A stretch of DNA of 64,000 nucleotides from CAXBBB01 sp963793245 (GTDB lineage Bacteria > Bacteroidota > Rhodothermia > Rhodothermales > BA12). Where the stretch lies: contig CAWBZG010000004.1 in assembly GCA_963793245.1 (NCBI GenBank), forward strand, positions 496,001-560,000, given 5' to 3'. The notes beneath the pieces are model-generated. The model searched no databases. It worked only from the letters and a program-made list of their open reading frames with translations, and had not been told where the DNA came from. A program made the translations under genes and the position numbers. Of this stretch, positions 1-8,586 are shown piece by piece. Position 1 is the first letter of the stretch, and every line of letters begins with the position of its first letter.

Positions 1-179
1 GCGTATCGTCGGGCGGTGTGCGAGCGGCCCAAACCGGCGATCTGCGGGAAGACGAACCACATCCAGTGGGTCCGCTTGCGGCCTGCGCGCAGTTCGGCGA
101 CGGCCTGCTCATAGATCCCGTTTTGCGCAACCACGAAACGATGCAGGTCGAACGGATCGGGATCGGTCGGGGCTGTCAT
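1..179 (-). CDS. DUF1810 family protein (3' end off the left edge)
   Basis: Partial gene, too short for routine ORF calling. The minus strand from the ATG at 179 reads 59 residues beginning MTAPTDPDPFDLHRFVVAQ and containing the family signature HWMWFVFPQIAGLGRS. This matches the N-terminal half of DUF1810 proteins (usually about 140 residues), whose biochemical function is unknown. The ATG overlaps the TGA of the upstream amidase gene (ATGA at 176-179), so the two are probably translationally coupled. The rest of the gene lies outside the window. Confidence 0.85.
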   Translation of the reverse strand, partial: MTAPTDPDPFDLHRFVVAQNGIYEQAVAELRAGRKRTHWMWFVFPQIAGLGRSHTARRY

Positions 180-1729
180 CTCTGATCGGTGATCGTGGGC
201 AGATAGCTGGGCGGTTCGCGTCGCTGCGTTGCCTGCTCGTATGCATAGGCGAGCGCTAGCAAACGCGCTTCGCTCCACGGGCCGCCCACGAAGGAGAAGC
301 CCATCGGCAAGCCATGCGCCAGCCCCATCGGAACGGTTACGTGCGGATAGCCCGACACGGCAGCAGCCTGCGAACTCGACCCGGAAAAGTTGTCGCCGCT
401 GACGAGATCGATAGGCCACGCTGGACCGTTAGTCGGGGCGACGAGCGCGTCCAACTCGTGCATCCGCATCAGGCTGTCGAGTCCACCGCGCGCCTGGCTG
501 CGGCTCTGCCTGCGGGATGCCACGTAGACGCTGTCGGTCAGTGGGCCGCGCGCCTGTGCCCGTTCCAAAATCTCCTGCTCGAAGAACGGCATCGCATGGG
601 CGCGCTCCCTCTCGTTTAGGGAGATGACTTCGGCGAGCGAGCGGGCCGAAGCGCGAGGGCGCGAGGCGAGGTAAGCGTTGAGGTCGTGCTTGAAATCGTA
701 GAGTAGTGTCTCGTATTCAGCGCCTCCGTATTGGCCTCGATAGGGAAGTGCGAGCGAGTCGACGATGATGGCTCCAGCAGCGCGGAGGTCTCGGACAGCT
801 TGCTCGGCCAATCGCTGGGCATCGGGGTGGAAGTCGAATACGTCGCGCAAGACGCCGATGCGGGCGCCGCGCAGAGCATCGGCGTCGAGTCCGGCGGCAT
901 AGTCGGTTGCGTAGCTGTCGGCGCGGACGGTCGACGTATCGGCGGCGTCCGATCCGGCCATCGCGGTCAGCAACTGGGCGGCGTCGCGGACGGTTCGTGC
1001 CATCGGTCCAGCGGTGTCCTGGCTGTGTGAGAGCGGGACGACACCGCTTCGGCTCACTAGCCCGACCGTCGGCTTGACCCCCACCAGCCCGTTCATCGAC
1101 GACGGGCACGTGATCGATCCATCCGTTTCGGTCCCGACACCGATGGCTCCCAAACTCGCCGCAATCGCAGATCCGGTCCCCGAAGAACTTCCGCACGGGG
1201 AGCGGTCGAGTACGTACGGATTGCGCGTCTGGCCGCCCAATGTGCTCCACCCTGACGACGAGTTGGTCGACCTGAAGTTGGCCCACTCGCTCAGATTCGT
1301 CTTGCCCAAGATGACCGCTCCTGCTTCGCGCAATCGGGCGACCAGCGGCGCATCGGCTTCGGCGAAGTTCACCTCCAATGCCAGCGATCCTGCCGTCGTC
1401 GGCATGCGATCCGCGGTTTCGATGTTGTCCTTGAGCAAGACCGGAATGCCGTGCAGCGGACCGCGTACCTGTCCGGCTGCGCGTTCGGCGTCGAGTTGGT
1501 CGGCGTGCACGAGCGCGTCAGGATTGAGCGCGAGGACGGCTTGAAGATCGTCGTCCAGATCGGCGATGCGGTCCAGGTAGGCCTGTACGAGTTGTCGCGC
1601 GCTACACGTGCCGCCCTCCATCAGCGCCTGTAACTGCGTGGCGGACTGCTCTTCGACGCCGCAGCGATCCTGTGCGTGAGCGGGGCGAAGCGCGACGAGT
1701 GCGATCAACAGGAGGGCAAGACGTAGCAT
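176..1729 (-). CDS. Secreted/periplasmic amidase (amidase-signature family)
   Basis: A 517-residue amidase-signature hydrolase, expected to hydrolyse amide bonds with a Ser-cisSer-Lys triad. The N terminus MLRLALLLIALVALRPAHAQ is a classical signal peptide, so the enzyme is exported. Family features are the Lys-containing stretch GIPVLLKDNIETAD (about residues 95-110), the Gly/Ser-rich signature GSSSGTGSAIAASLGAIGVG (about 180-200) and TDGSITCPSSMNGLVGVKPT just after. Length is normal for the exported GatA-like amidases; it is not a tRNA amidotransferase subunit because of its signal peptide and lack of gatB/gatC neighbours. The natural substrate cannot be read from sequence. It is followed by the DUF1810 gene with an ATGA overlap. 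Confidence 0.9.
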   Translation of the reverse strand: MLRLALLLIALVALRPAHAQDRCGVEEQSATQLQALMEGGTCSARQLVQAYLDRIADLDDDLQAVLALNPDALVHADQLDAERAAGQVRGPLHGIPVLLKDNIETADRMPTTAGSLALEVNFAEADAPLVARLREAGAVILGKTNLSEWANFRSTNSSSGWSTLGGQTRNPYVLDRSPCGSSSGTGSAIAASLGAIGVGTETDGSITCPSSMNGLVGVKPTVGLVSRSGVVPLSHSQDTAGPMARTVRDAAQLLTAMAGSDAADTSTVRADSYATDYAAGLDADALRGARIGVLRDVFDFHPDAQRLAEQAVRDLRAAGAIIVDSLALPYRGQYGGAEYETLLYDFKHDLNAYLASRPRASARSLAEVISLNERERAHAMPFFEQEILERAQARGPLTDSVYVASRRQSRSQARGGLDSLMRMHELDALVAPTNGPAWPIDLVSGDNFSGSSSQAAAVSGYPHVTVPMGLAHGLPMGFSFVGGPWSEARLLALAYAYEQATQRREPPSYLPTITDQR

Positions 1730-1805
1730 CGGAGCGGTAGGCGAGGAGACGGCCTCTCAAAATAGCCGCCGTATGCTACGGATCCGATCGTCCTCTTCTA
1801 ATCTC

Positions 1806-2114
1806 ATGCTCCAACTCCGCCCAACCTGCGAACACTGCACGGTCGCTCTGCCGCCCGCATCGACCGATGCCCGTATGTGCAGCTACGAATGCACGTTTTG
1901 CTCAAGCTGTGTAGACCTGCTCGGCAACGTCTGCCCCAATTGCGGCGGCGGCTTCGTCCCACGTCCGATCCGCATCACGCGCGACTGGACGGGCAACGGC
2001 ACCTCGCTCGCCCACAGTCCGGCGACGACGGTCGTCACACACAAGCCTGTCGTCTTGCACGAGCACACGCGCTGGGCTGCCGACATCGCCCCGATCCCAC
2101 CGCACGAACGCTGA
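1806..2114 (+). CDS. DUF1272 cysteine-rich small protein
   Basis: A Cys-rich protein of about 102 residues, divergent from the amidase. The core MLQLRPTCEHCTVALPP followed by CSYECTFCSSCVDLLGNVCP and NCGGGFVPRPIR is the DUF1272 signature: eight or more cysteines arranged like a zinc-binding fold. The ATG at 1806 is preferred over the in-frame ATG at 1773 because homologues start at the MLxLRPxCE motif. The C-terminal 40 residues after the core are less conserved. Function is unknown; zinc binding is inferred from the Cys pattern. Confidence 0.8.
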   Translation: MLQLRPTCEHCTVALPPASTDARMCSYECTFCSSCVDLLGNVCPNCGGGFVPRPIRITRDWTGNGTSLAHSPATTVVTHKPVVLHEHTRWAADIAPIPPHER

Positions 2115-2139
2115 GCAGATCCGCCAAGGGCGAGGTCAT

Positions 2140-3346
2140 TTACTCGCTCTCTACCGCTCGTGTGCCTGGACGACTGGGACGTTCGGTGGGCGCAGGCGCC
2201 ACGACGAGCGATTGGAAGCTGCTGTCGGCTGCGGTCGGAGTCTCTACCCAGTCGGCGATGAACACGTTGGTGTCACGCGACGGAGTGCGGCTCATGTTGC
2301 GGTTGCTCGCGAAGACCAGCTTCGTGCCGTCGAACGAGAACATCGGAAACGCGTCGAAAATGCCGCTGTTGGTCAGCTTCTGCAGGTTGGAGCCGTCGAG
2401 GTCGATGAGATAGAGGGCGAACGCGCGTCCGCCTTCGCTTTCAAAGTTGCTGGCGAAGATCAGCTTCTCGCCCGACGGGTGGAAGAACGGTGCCCAGTTC
2501 GCGCCGGGCATATCGGTAATCTGCTGCACGTTCGATCCGTCCGCGTCGGCGACGAACAGGTTCATGTCGGACGGGGCGACAAGACCTTCCGAAAGGAGCG
2601 AGCGGTATTCGTCGGCGTCGGCACCCGTGGGGCGCGAGGCACGCCAGACGATTTTGCGGCTGTCGGGCGAGAAGAACGCGCCGCCATCGTAGCCCAGTTC
2701 GTCGGTGAGCTGGAGCAGGTCTCCGGTCGCGCGTTCGTAGCGCCACAGCTCGAAGATCTCCTGAACGAGTCGAGGTGAAGAGGACGTAGCGTCCGTCGGG
2801 GCTGACGGTGGCTTCGGCGTCGTAGCCCTCGCCGCCGATGAGCAGTTCCATGTCCGATCCGTCAGCGTTCGATTCGTAGATGTCGAACGTGTCGTAGATC
2901 GGCCACAGGTAGCGGCCAGTCGCCGACTCGGGCGGGGTCGGGCAGGCGCGGTCGCCTTCGTGCGTCGAGGCGTAGAGGACGCGGCCCTCGGGCGTGAAGT
3001 AGCCGCAGGTCGTGCGTCCCTCACCCGTCGAGGCGAGCGTATAGCGGTCGGTATCACCCTGCGCAAAGGCATCGCCGACGTTCATGACGAACTGCTGATC
3101 GCAGCCCTGGCTGTTGATCGCGTCCCAGTCGGACTGAAAGACCAGTTGGTTGTCGTCGAAACTCCAGTACGCTTCGGCGTTGTTGCCGCCGAACGTGAGT
3201 TGGCGGATGTTGCGCAGGTGGACTTCGCCATCCATGCGCAGCGAGTCCAGCGTGGGATCGTAGCCATCGTCGGCAACAGTCGGCGCGTCGGGGGAGGAGC
3301 AGGCCGTGGCGAGGAGCAGGAGGGCGAGCGGAAGCAGTCGGGACAT
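2140..3346 (-). CDS. PD40/TolB-like beta-propeller lipoprotein, frameshifted
   Basis: A lipoprotein with a WD40-like (PD40) propeller, split by one extra base. The N terminus MSRLLPLALLLLATACSS is a signal peptide with a lipobox ending at Cys. Repeats such as ATVSPDGRYVLFTSTRSGD, YDGGAFFSPDSRKIVW and NWAPFFHPSGEKLIFASN are TolB-type blades. The frame breaks at plus-strand 2753-2754 (GAAG). Removing one A changes GDLRAV to GDLELWRYE and joins the segments about 2755-3346 and 2140-2752 into 401 residues. ATG 3346 is chosen over the upstream in-frame ATG at 3373 because the signal peptide starts there. Such proteins often accompany proteases or act as periplasmic scaffolds; no specific role is shown here. 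The break could be a sequencing error or a real mutation. Confidence 0.75.
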
Positions 3347-3440
3347 CGAGAAGTCGCTGGAATCGGAAGACAAACGGCACCTACGCCGAACCCTCGCCCG
3401 TGCTCGCCCGATGCGATGAAAACCAGGTGGATCGCGCGAC

Positions 3441-3845
3441 CTAGACGGTCAGGTTCGCCACGCGCCCAGCTCGTTGCTCGGACTCATTCCAGCGCTTCAG
3501 TCGCTCCTCGGTCAGCGTGTCGACGAGCCGATGCACTTCCTCGAACGTCTGCTGCTCCGACGGCGAAGCCGATACCTCCGATCCGCTCAGGCGTTTCCAT
3601 GCTAACCCTCGGAGCATGTCGCGCACTTCGTCGATGGTCTGCGCGCGGACACTCGCCTGGCGCCGCTTGACCGACCAAAACACGATGCCGTGTAGAAAGC
3701 CGACGAACAGTGCGGTGAGCGCAACGGCTTTCCAGAAGTCGATGCCCGGTCCCAGAACGGTAGGTATCAGGAAAGCGAGGACGACACCGGCTGCGCTCAA
3801 CCAGAGTTCGATGTGACGGATGAAGTGCTGCTCGAAACGGCGCAT
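3441..3845 (-). CDS. Small two-helix membrane protein, unknown function
   Basis: About 134 residues from MRRFEQHFIRHIELWLSAAG. Two hydrophobic helices are visible (around AAGVVLAFLIPTVLG and AVALTALFVGFLHGIVFW), then a charged, probably cytoplasmic tail with helical, coiled-coil-like stretches (TFEEVHRLVDTLTEERLKRW). This resembles the small 2TM-domain proteins common in Bacteroidota, but I do not recognise a named family. The ATG at 3845 is preferred to the upstream one at 3914 because the extra 23 residues look non-native. Confidence 0.55.
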   Translation of the reverse strand: MRRFEQHFIRHIELWLSAAGVVLAFLIPTVLGPGIDFWKAVALTALFVGFLHGIVFWSVKRRQASVRAQTIDEVRDMLRGLAWKRLSGSEVSASPSEQQTFEEVHRLVDTLTEERLKRWNESEQRAGRVANLTV

Positions 3846-3911
3846 CGGAGACAGTTGCAGAGTGTGGCGGGATAGCCTGTAAGTGTAACCCGAACAAACC
3901 GTTGGCGCAAA

Positions 3912-3946
3912 CAAAAACCCTCCACAGAATCGGCATCTGCGGAGGG
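3912..3946 (-). terminator. Rho-independent terminator (minus strand)
   Basis: Read on the minus strand, CCCTCCGCAGA pairs with TCTGTGGAGGG (one G-T wobble) around a 7-base loop and is followed by TTTTTG. It sits about 26 bases downstream of the stop of the small T9SS-like fragment at 3973-4110, so it appears to be that gene's original terminator. Confidence 0.75.
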
Positions 3947-3972
3947 CGTAGGGGCGAGCCGAGGCTCAGGAG

Positions 3973-4110
3973 TCAGCGGAGGATGGTCGCGCTCGTGGTG
4001 AGTCGGAAGGTCTCACCCTCGGCGATAATCACGTAGACGCCCGGCGCCACATCTGACAGCGTGGCGGCATGACTCGAAAAGGTGAGGCGCAGGCAGAGGA
4101 CGGGGTTCAT
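3973..4110 (-). pseudogene. Remnant of a T9SS-secreted protein: orphan C-terminal sorting signal
   Basis: A 45-codon frame, below the usual ORF-calling limit, reads MNPVLCLRLTF, then SSHAATLSDVAPGVYVIIAE and a short basic tail ending TTSATILR before TGA. The pattern LxxVAPGVYVIxxxxGxxxxTxxxxxR is the end of the Bacteroidota type IX secretion (Por) C-terminal sorting domain, normally fused to a large exported protein. The same frame has a TAG only about 45 bases upstream of the ATG, so no larger protein is attached. A strong terminator follows immediately. I infer that this is the 3' end of a lost exoprotein gene; an independently expressed small protein is less likely. Confidence 0.6.
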
Positions 4111-4263
4111 AGGTGGGAGACGTTTCGTGTTGCGCGTTGAGATGCTCAGTACCTAGTTGGTCAGACGCTGCACAGCAGCATCGTTTCGGAAGCGGCTTTT
4201 CACGTGGAGACGACGCGCGTTCGGTTATTTTGCTTTTCCCTTACCTAGACCCATTCCCTCGCT

Positions 4264-5709
4264 ATGAGCACCCAGATTACAGTCGCCAAAGGAGACGGCA
4301 TCGGCCCCGAAATCATGGACGCCACACTCCGCATCCTCGACGCGGCAGGTGCGGACCTGGAATACGACGTGATCGAAGTCGGCGAGAAGGTCTACCTCGC
4401 AGGCGAGAAGTCGGGCATCCCCGACAGCGCGTGGGAGAGCCTCGCCAAGACGCGCGTGCTCCTCAAAGCGCCGATCACGACGCCCAGCGGCGGTGGCTAC
4501 AAGAGCCTGAACGTGACGTTGCGCAAGAGCCTGTCGATGTTCGCCAACGTGCGTCCGGTCAAGGCGTATTCGCCGTACGTCCAGACGCCGTATCCGCTGC
4601 TCGACATGGTGATCGTGCGTGAGAACGAGGAGGATCTGTACGCCGGAATCGAGCACCAGCAGACGGACGAAGTCGTCCAGGCGCTCAAGCTGATCTCGCG
4701 TCCCGGTTGCGAGCGCATCGTTCGGTATGCGTTTGAGTACGCCCGTGCCCACGGTCGCAAGAAGGTGACGGGCATGGCGAAGGACAACATCATGAAGCAG
4801 GCCGACGGTCTCTTCCACCGGGTGTTCGACGAGGTGGCGAAGGAGTATCCCGACATCGAGAACGAATACAAGATCATCGACATCGGCTCTGCGCTGGTCG
4901 CCGCGCGTCCCGAGCGTCTGGATGTGATCTGCACGCTCAACCTCTACGGCGACATCATCTCGGATATCGCCGCCGAAGTCGCTGGGTCAGTCGGCATGGG
5001 CGGTTCGTCGAACGTCGGGCTGGAGTATGCCATGTTCGAGGCCATTCATGGATCGGCGCCTGATATCTCGGGACAAGGCATCGCCAACCCATCGGGTCTG
5101 CTCAACGGCGCCGTTATGATGCTCGTCCACTTGGGCAAGCCGGACATCGCCGCCAAAGTCCGCAACGCGTGGCTCCGTACGATCGAGGATGGTATCCACA
5201 CGGGCGACGTATACCGTCCCCAGATCAGCACCAAGAAAGTTGGTACGCAAGAGTTCGCCGACGCAGTCATCGAGCGGATGGGGCAGGAGCCGGTCAAGCA
5301 CCTGGTCGTCGAGTCGTTCGGCGAGCCGGTCGAGATGGATCTGGCCGTCCGCCCGCGCGAGCGGATGGAGAAGCAACTCGTCGGTGTCGACGTGTTTTGC
5401 GACTGGCACGAAGGCGACCTCGATCCCAATATCATCGGCAAGCGCCTGGATGCCGCCTCGACGGGCAAACTGCGTCTTAAGCTGATTACCAACCGAGGTG
5501 TGCTCGTCTATCCCGAAGGCAACGCCGCCACCACCCTCACCGACCACTGGCGCTGCCGCTTCACTCACCCCGATGGCGGAACGGTCGTCTTCACGGACGT
5601 GGTCGAGTTGCTGACGAGCATCGACGCTGCCGGTCTCGACGTGATCAAGACCGAAGGCCTCTACACGTTCGACGGCAACCGGGGCTACAGCCTGGCACAG
5701 GGCGAATAG
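4264..5709 (+). CDS. icd: NADP-type isocitrate dehydrogenase, long (Thermus-like) form
   Basis: A 481-residue decarboxylating dehydrogenase of the isocitrate/isopropylmalate family, catalysing isocitrate to 2-oxoglutarate in the TCA cycle. Conserved elements are GDGIGPEIMD at the start, the substrate-binding SLNVTLRKSLSMFANVRPVK with VRENEEDLYAGIEH, the metal-binding DVICTLNLYGDIISDIAAE and the cofactor-loop region FEAIHGSAPDISGQGIANP. The extra C-terminal domain of about 130 residues (VDVFCDWHEGDLDPNIIGKR onward) is that of Thermus/Rickettsia-type enzymes and is absent from the 416-residue E. coli form. The gene is monocistronic: the upstream 150 bases are non-coding and a GC-rich hairpin follows the stop. 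Cofactor preference (NADP) is inferred from the subfamily. Confidence 0.93.
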   Translation: MSTQITVAKGDGIGPEIMDATLRILDAAGADLEYDVIEVGEKVYLAGEKSGIPDSAWESLAKTRVLLKAPITTPSGGGYKSLNVTLRKSLSMFANVRPVKAYSPYVQTPYPLLDMVIVRENEEDLYAGIEHQQTDEVVQALKLISRPGCERIVRYAFEYARAHGRKKVTGMAKDNIMKQADGLFHRVFDEVAKEYPDIENEYKIIDIGSALVAARPERLDVICTLNLYGDIISDIAAEVAGSVGMGGSSNVGLEYAMFEAIHGSAPDISGQGIANPSGLLNGAVMMLVHLGKPDIAAKVRNAWLRTIEDGIHTGDVYRPQISTKKVGTQEFADAVIERMGQEPVKHLVVESFGEPVEMDLAVRPRERMEKQLVGVDVFCDWHEGDLDPNIIGKRLDAASTGKLRLKLITNRGVLVYPEGNAATTLTDHWRCRFTHPDGGTVVFTDVVELLTSIDAAGLDVIKTEGLYTFDGNRGYSLAQGE

Positions 5710-5729
5710 TGCTCCGATGCGCAATCCTA

Positions 5730-5763
5730 GGCCGCCGCGTTCCCACGAGCGCGGCGGCCTTCG
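5730..5763 (+). terminator. Terminator hairpin after icd
   Basis: A perfect 10-bp stem, GGCCGCCGCG (5730-5739) with CGCGGCGGCC (5750-5759), around a 10-base loop, 20 bases after the icd stop. Only a short T-containing tail (TTCGTGTG) follows, so termination may be partial or Rho-assisted. Confidence 0.6.
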
Positions 5764-5800
5764 TGTGAGTCGTAGTTTCGCGTAGCTCATCGCTTTTGCC

Positions 5801-6769
5801 TTGCCCCTAGACGCGCTCTTCGCCAACCTGCTGTCGCCCGTCGTGCTGGCGTTTGTGCTCGGCGCGTTCGCCGCGCTGGTGCGGAGCGATCTCAAGCTGC
5901 CGGACGCCCTCTACTCGGCGCTGTCGATCTACCTTCTGCTCGCCATCGGACTGAAAGGCGGGGTTGCGCTGAGCAAGACGCCGCTGAGTGAGTTCGCAGG
6001 CCCGGCTGGGATGACGCTGTTCCTGGGCATCCTGACGCCGCTGACGGCCTACTGGGTGCTGCGCAAATTGCTGCGCATGGATCTGGTCAACAGCGCGGCG
6101 TTGGCGGCGCACTATGGCTCGGTGTCGGCGGTGACGTTCATCGCGGCGTTGGCGTTTGCGGATGCCATCGGACAGACCGCAGAGGGATTCATGCCTGCGC
6201 TGGTGGCGCTACTCGAAGTCCCGGCGATTGTCGTGGCGCTGATGCTGGCCTTCGTCAAAGGCGACCGGGCGGGGAGTTGGAAAAAGGCGCTGCACGAGGT
6301 GGTGACGGGTAAGAGCGTGATTTTGCTCGTCGGTGGTTTGGTGATCGGATGGATCGCCGGTGAGAAAGGGTTTGCGCCGATTGCCCCGTTTTTCCAGGCT
6401 GGATTTCAGGGCGCACTGCTGCTGTTTCTGCTCGAAATGGGTATCGTGGCGGCGTCGCGGTTGCGGGATGTCAAGAAGGCGGGATGGCCATTCGTGGCGT
6501 TCGCTATCGGCATCGCCATCGTGCACGGGGCGCTGGGCGTGGCGGGCGGACTGCTGAGCGGCCTGGATCCGTCAGGCGCTGCCGTGCTGGGAGCGATGGT
6601 GTCGAGCGCTTCGTACATCGCGGCTCCGGCGGCGGTGCGGATCGCGCTGCCGGAAGCGTCGCCGAGCCTGTACCTGACCGGAGCGTTGGGGCTGACGTTT
6701 CCGTTCAACATCACGCTCGGCATTCCGCTCTACTTCTGGATGGCGTCGCACTTGGCGCCCCTCTTTTAA
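5801..6769 (+). CDS. sbtA: SbtA-family sodium-dependent bicarbonate transporter
   Basis: A membrane protein of about 322 residues with roughly ten hydrophobic helices and no signal peptide. The N terminus (LFANLLSPVVLAFVLGAFAA, SDLKLPDALYSALSIYLLLA, IGLKGGVALS) and the second half (IAPFFQAGFQGALLLFLLEM, SSASYIAAPAAVRIALPEAS) follow the SbtA/DUF897 pattern of two inverted repeats. SbtA proteins take up bicarbonate with Na+ at the inner membrane. The start is a TTG at 5801 because no ATG or GTG fits; the exact start is uncertain. The PII-like sbtB gene follows after 12 bases, the usual partner arrangement. In an apparent heterotroph the imported bicarbonate could feed PEP carboxylase, also encoded in this window (inference). 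Confidence 0.85.
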   Translation: MPLDALFANLLSPVVLAFVLGAFAALVRSDLKLPDALYSALSIYLLLAIGLKGGVALSKTPLSEFAGPAGMTLFLGILTPLTAYWVLRKLLRMDLVNSAALAAHYGSVSAVTFIAALAFADAIGQTAEGFMPALVALLEVPAIVVALMLAFVKGDRAGSWKKALHEVVTGKSVILLVGGLVIGWIAGEKGFAPIAPFFQAGFQGALLLFLLEMGIVAASRLRDVKKAGWPFVAFAIGIAIVHGALGVAGGLLSGLDPSGAAVLGAMVSSASYIAAPAAVRIALPEASPSLYLTGALGLTFPFNITLGIPLYFWMASHLAPLF

Positions 6770-6781
6770 TCCGCCCTTCCG

Positions 6782-7099
6782 ATGCCTACTGTCCCCGCCA
6801 CGCTCGTTACCGTCGTCGCCGAAAAGCTGCTCGAACGGGATCTGATCTCGGCTTTTCAGAAGCTGGGCGCCCAAGGCTACACGACGACCGATGCGCACGG
6901 GGAGGGGAGCCGAGGCATCCGGGCGAGCGCCTGGGAAGGGGCAAACGTCAGGATCGAGATGATCGTCACGCCTGACGTGGGCGCACGCATCGTCGATCAC
7001 GTGGCGGATCGGTACTTCACGCACCACGCCGTGATCGTGTGGACGCAGCAAGTGGAGGTCGTGCGGATGGGCAAGTACCGACCGGGCGACCAGGCGTAG
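6782..7099 (+). CDS. sbtB: SbtB-like PII-family regulator of SbtA
   Basis: A 105-residue PII-like protein directly downstream of sbtA. The segment EKLLERDLISAFQKLGAQGY, then TTTDAHGEGSRGIRASAWEG, follows the SbtB/PII beta-alpha-beta order, and FTHHAVIVWTQQVEVVR forms the closing strand. In cyanobacteria SbtB binds adenine nucleotides including cAMP and gates SbtA. Compared with cyanobacterial SbtB as I recall it, the T-loop region is shortened and the C-terminal redox-active CGPxGC motif is missing: the chain ends GKYRPGDQA. Nucleotide control may persist, but redox control through the C-terminal loop is not expected. Confidence 0.8.
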   Translation: MPTVPATLVTVVAEKLLERDLISAFQKLGAQGYTTTDAHGEGSRGIRASAWEGANVRIEMIVTPDVGARIVDHVADRYFTHHAVIVWTQQVEVVRMGKYRPGDQA

Positions 7100-7143
7100 G
7101 GACGGGGGCGCTACCTTTGGCGCTCTCCTCATCTCTTCGCCGC

Positions 7144-8550
7144 ATGTCCGACGCTCGCTCGCCGCTCGAAACCGTCTCCTCGATGCCGCCCTCGGACGTA
7201 GCGGATCACATCGTAGTGCGCAGTCTGCCGCCCAAGCAGACGTTGGCTCCGTTCCTCGTCGTGACTGCCCTGTTCTTCATGTGGGGCTTCCTGACGGTCC
7301 TCGTCGACGCCCTGATTCCTCGCCTGCGGTCAGTCTTCGTGCTGTCGTACTTCGAGGCGGGGCTGCTGCAGATGGCGTTCTTCGGCGCGTACCTGCTGTT
7401 TTCGATTCCTGCCGGACTGCTGATCGCGCGAATCGGCTACAAACGCGGCATCCTGGTCGGACTGGCGACGATGGCGGCGGGCTGTCTACTGTTTCTCCCA
7501 GCGGCGAGTGTCCGCGTCTACGTGCTGTTCTTGCTGGCGATGTTCGTGCTAGGGGGCGGCATCACGCTGCTGCAAGTGGCGGCGAATCCCTACGTCGCTG
7601 CGCTGGGAGCCGAGCGCACGGCGTCGTCGCGTCTCAACTTTGCCCAGGCGTTCAACTCGCTCGGGACGACAATCGCGCCTTTGGTGAGTGCGGCCTACCT
7701 GCTCTCGGATGAGATCCAGTCGCCCGAGGCGCTCGCGGCTCTGGGCGAGAGCGCGCGTCAGGCCTACTATGCCGCCGAAGCAGCCGCCGTGGGCGCACCC
7801 TTTCTGGTAATCGCAGGCGTGTTGGGCGTTCTCGCCGTTGGAATCGCGCTGTTCAATCTGCCCCGTCTGCTCGACTCCGACGACGCGCAGCCGGGGCTGG
7901 CGGGATTGTGGGATGCGCTACAGCACCGCCGGTTGGCGCTAGGAGCCGTCGCCATCTTCGTGTACGTCGGCGGCGAAGTTGCCATCGGCAGTTATCTGGT
8001 CGACTATTTCGTGTCGCTCGGCATCGGCGATCTGGTTGCCACCTCTCCGTTCATGCAAGCGGTCGTCGGCACGCTGGGCAGCGGCGATCTGGCGACGATG
8101 ACGCAGCGGCAGATCGCCGGAACGCTGGTGGCGCTCTACTGGGGCGGCGCGATGGTCGGACGCTTCGTCGGCGCGCTCCTGTTGCAACGGCTGCAGCCGA
8201 CGCTCGTGCTGGGCGCTTTTGCGCTGGGTGCTGCCTTGCTCGTGCTCACGTCTGCGCTGTCGACCGGGTTGATCGCGGTGGGGGCGGCGCTGGCGGTCGG
8301 CCTGTTCAACTCGGTCCAGTTCGCGACCATCTTTACGCTCGCCATCAAAGGACTGGGATCGCAGACGGCAGCGGCGTCGGGCGTTCTCTGCATGGCGATC
8401 TTCGGCGGGGCCGTCATTCCTCCTGCGTTCGGCGCGTTCGCGGATGTGGTTGGTATCCAGGCGGCCTTCGTGCTCGTGCTGGCGTGCTACGGCTACATCG
8501 CGTTCTACGGATTCCGGGGCGCGGAGTCGAGGTCGGTTGCCGTAGGGTGA
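7144..8550 (+). CDS. Sugar:cation symporter, MFS FucP/GluP family
   Basis: A 468-residue major facilitator protein with 12 predicted helices. The sequence FLVVTALFFMWGFLTVLVDA near residue 40, the loop GLLIARIGYKRGILVGL and the segment LLQVAANPYVAALG are typical of the FHS subfamily (L-fucose, glucose/galactose permeases). It probably imports a hexose across the inner membrane with a proton or sodium ion; the sugar cannot be told. The start is ATG 7144 (MSDARSPLETVSS), not the longer in-frame ATG 7039, which would overlap sbtB. It ends convergently with the FrnE-type gene. Confidence 0.85.
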   Translation: MSDARSPLETVSSMPPSDVADHIVVRSLPPKQTLAPFLVVTALFFMWGFLTVLVDALIPRLRSVFVLSYFEAGLLQMAFFGAYLLFSIPAGLLIARIGYKRGILVGLATMAAGCLLFLPAASVRVYVLFLLAMFVLGGGITLLQVAANPYVAALGAERTASSRLNFAQAFNSLGTTIAPLVSAAYLLSDEIQSPEALAALGESARQAYYAAEAAAVGAPFLVIAGVLGVLAVGIALFNLPRLLDSDDAQPGLAGLWDALQHRRLALGAVAIFVYVGGEVAIGSYLVDYFVSLGIGDLVATSPFMQAVVGTLGSGDLATMTQRQIAGTLVALYWGGAMVGRFVGALLLQRLQPTLVLGAFALGAALLVLTSALSTGLIAVGAALAVGLFNSVQFATIFTLAIKGLGSQTAAASGVLCMAIFGGAVIPPAFGAFADVVGIQAAFVLVLACYGYIAFYGFRGAESRSVAVG

Positions 8551-8566
8551 CTGCGTCTGGGCCGCT

Positions 8567-8586
8567 CGCCGATGCATGCGTCGGCG
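8567..8586. terminator. Short hairpin between convergent genes
   Basis: CGCCGA and TCGGCG form a 6-bp stem around TGCATGCG in the 36-base gap between the MFS and FrnE genes. There is no T-tract on either strand, so this is only a possible terminator. Confidence 0.3.
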
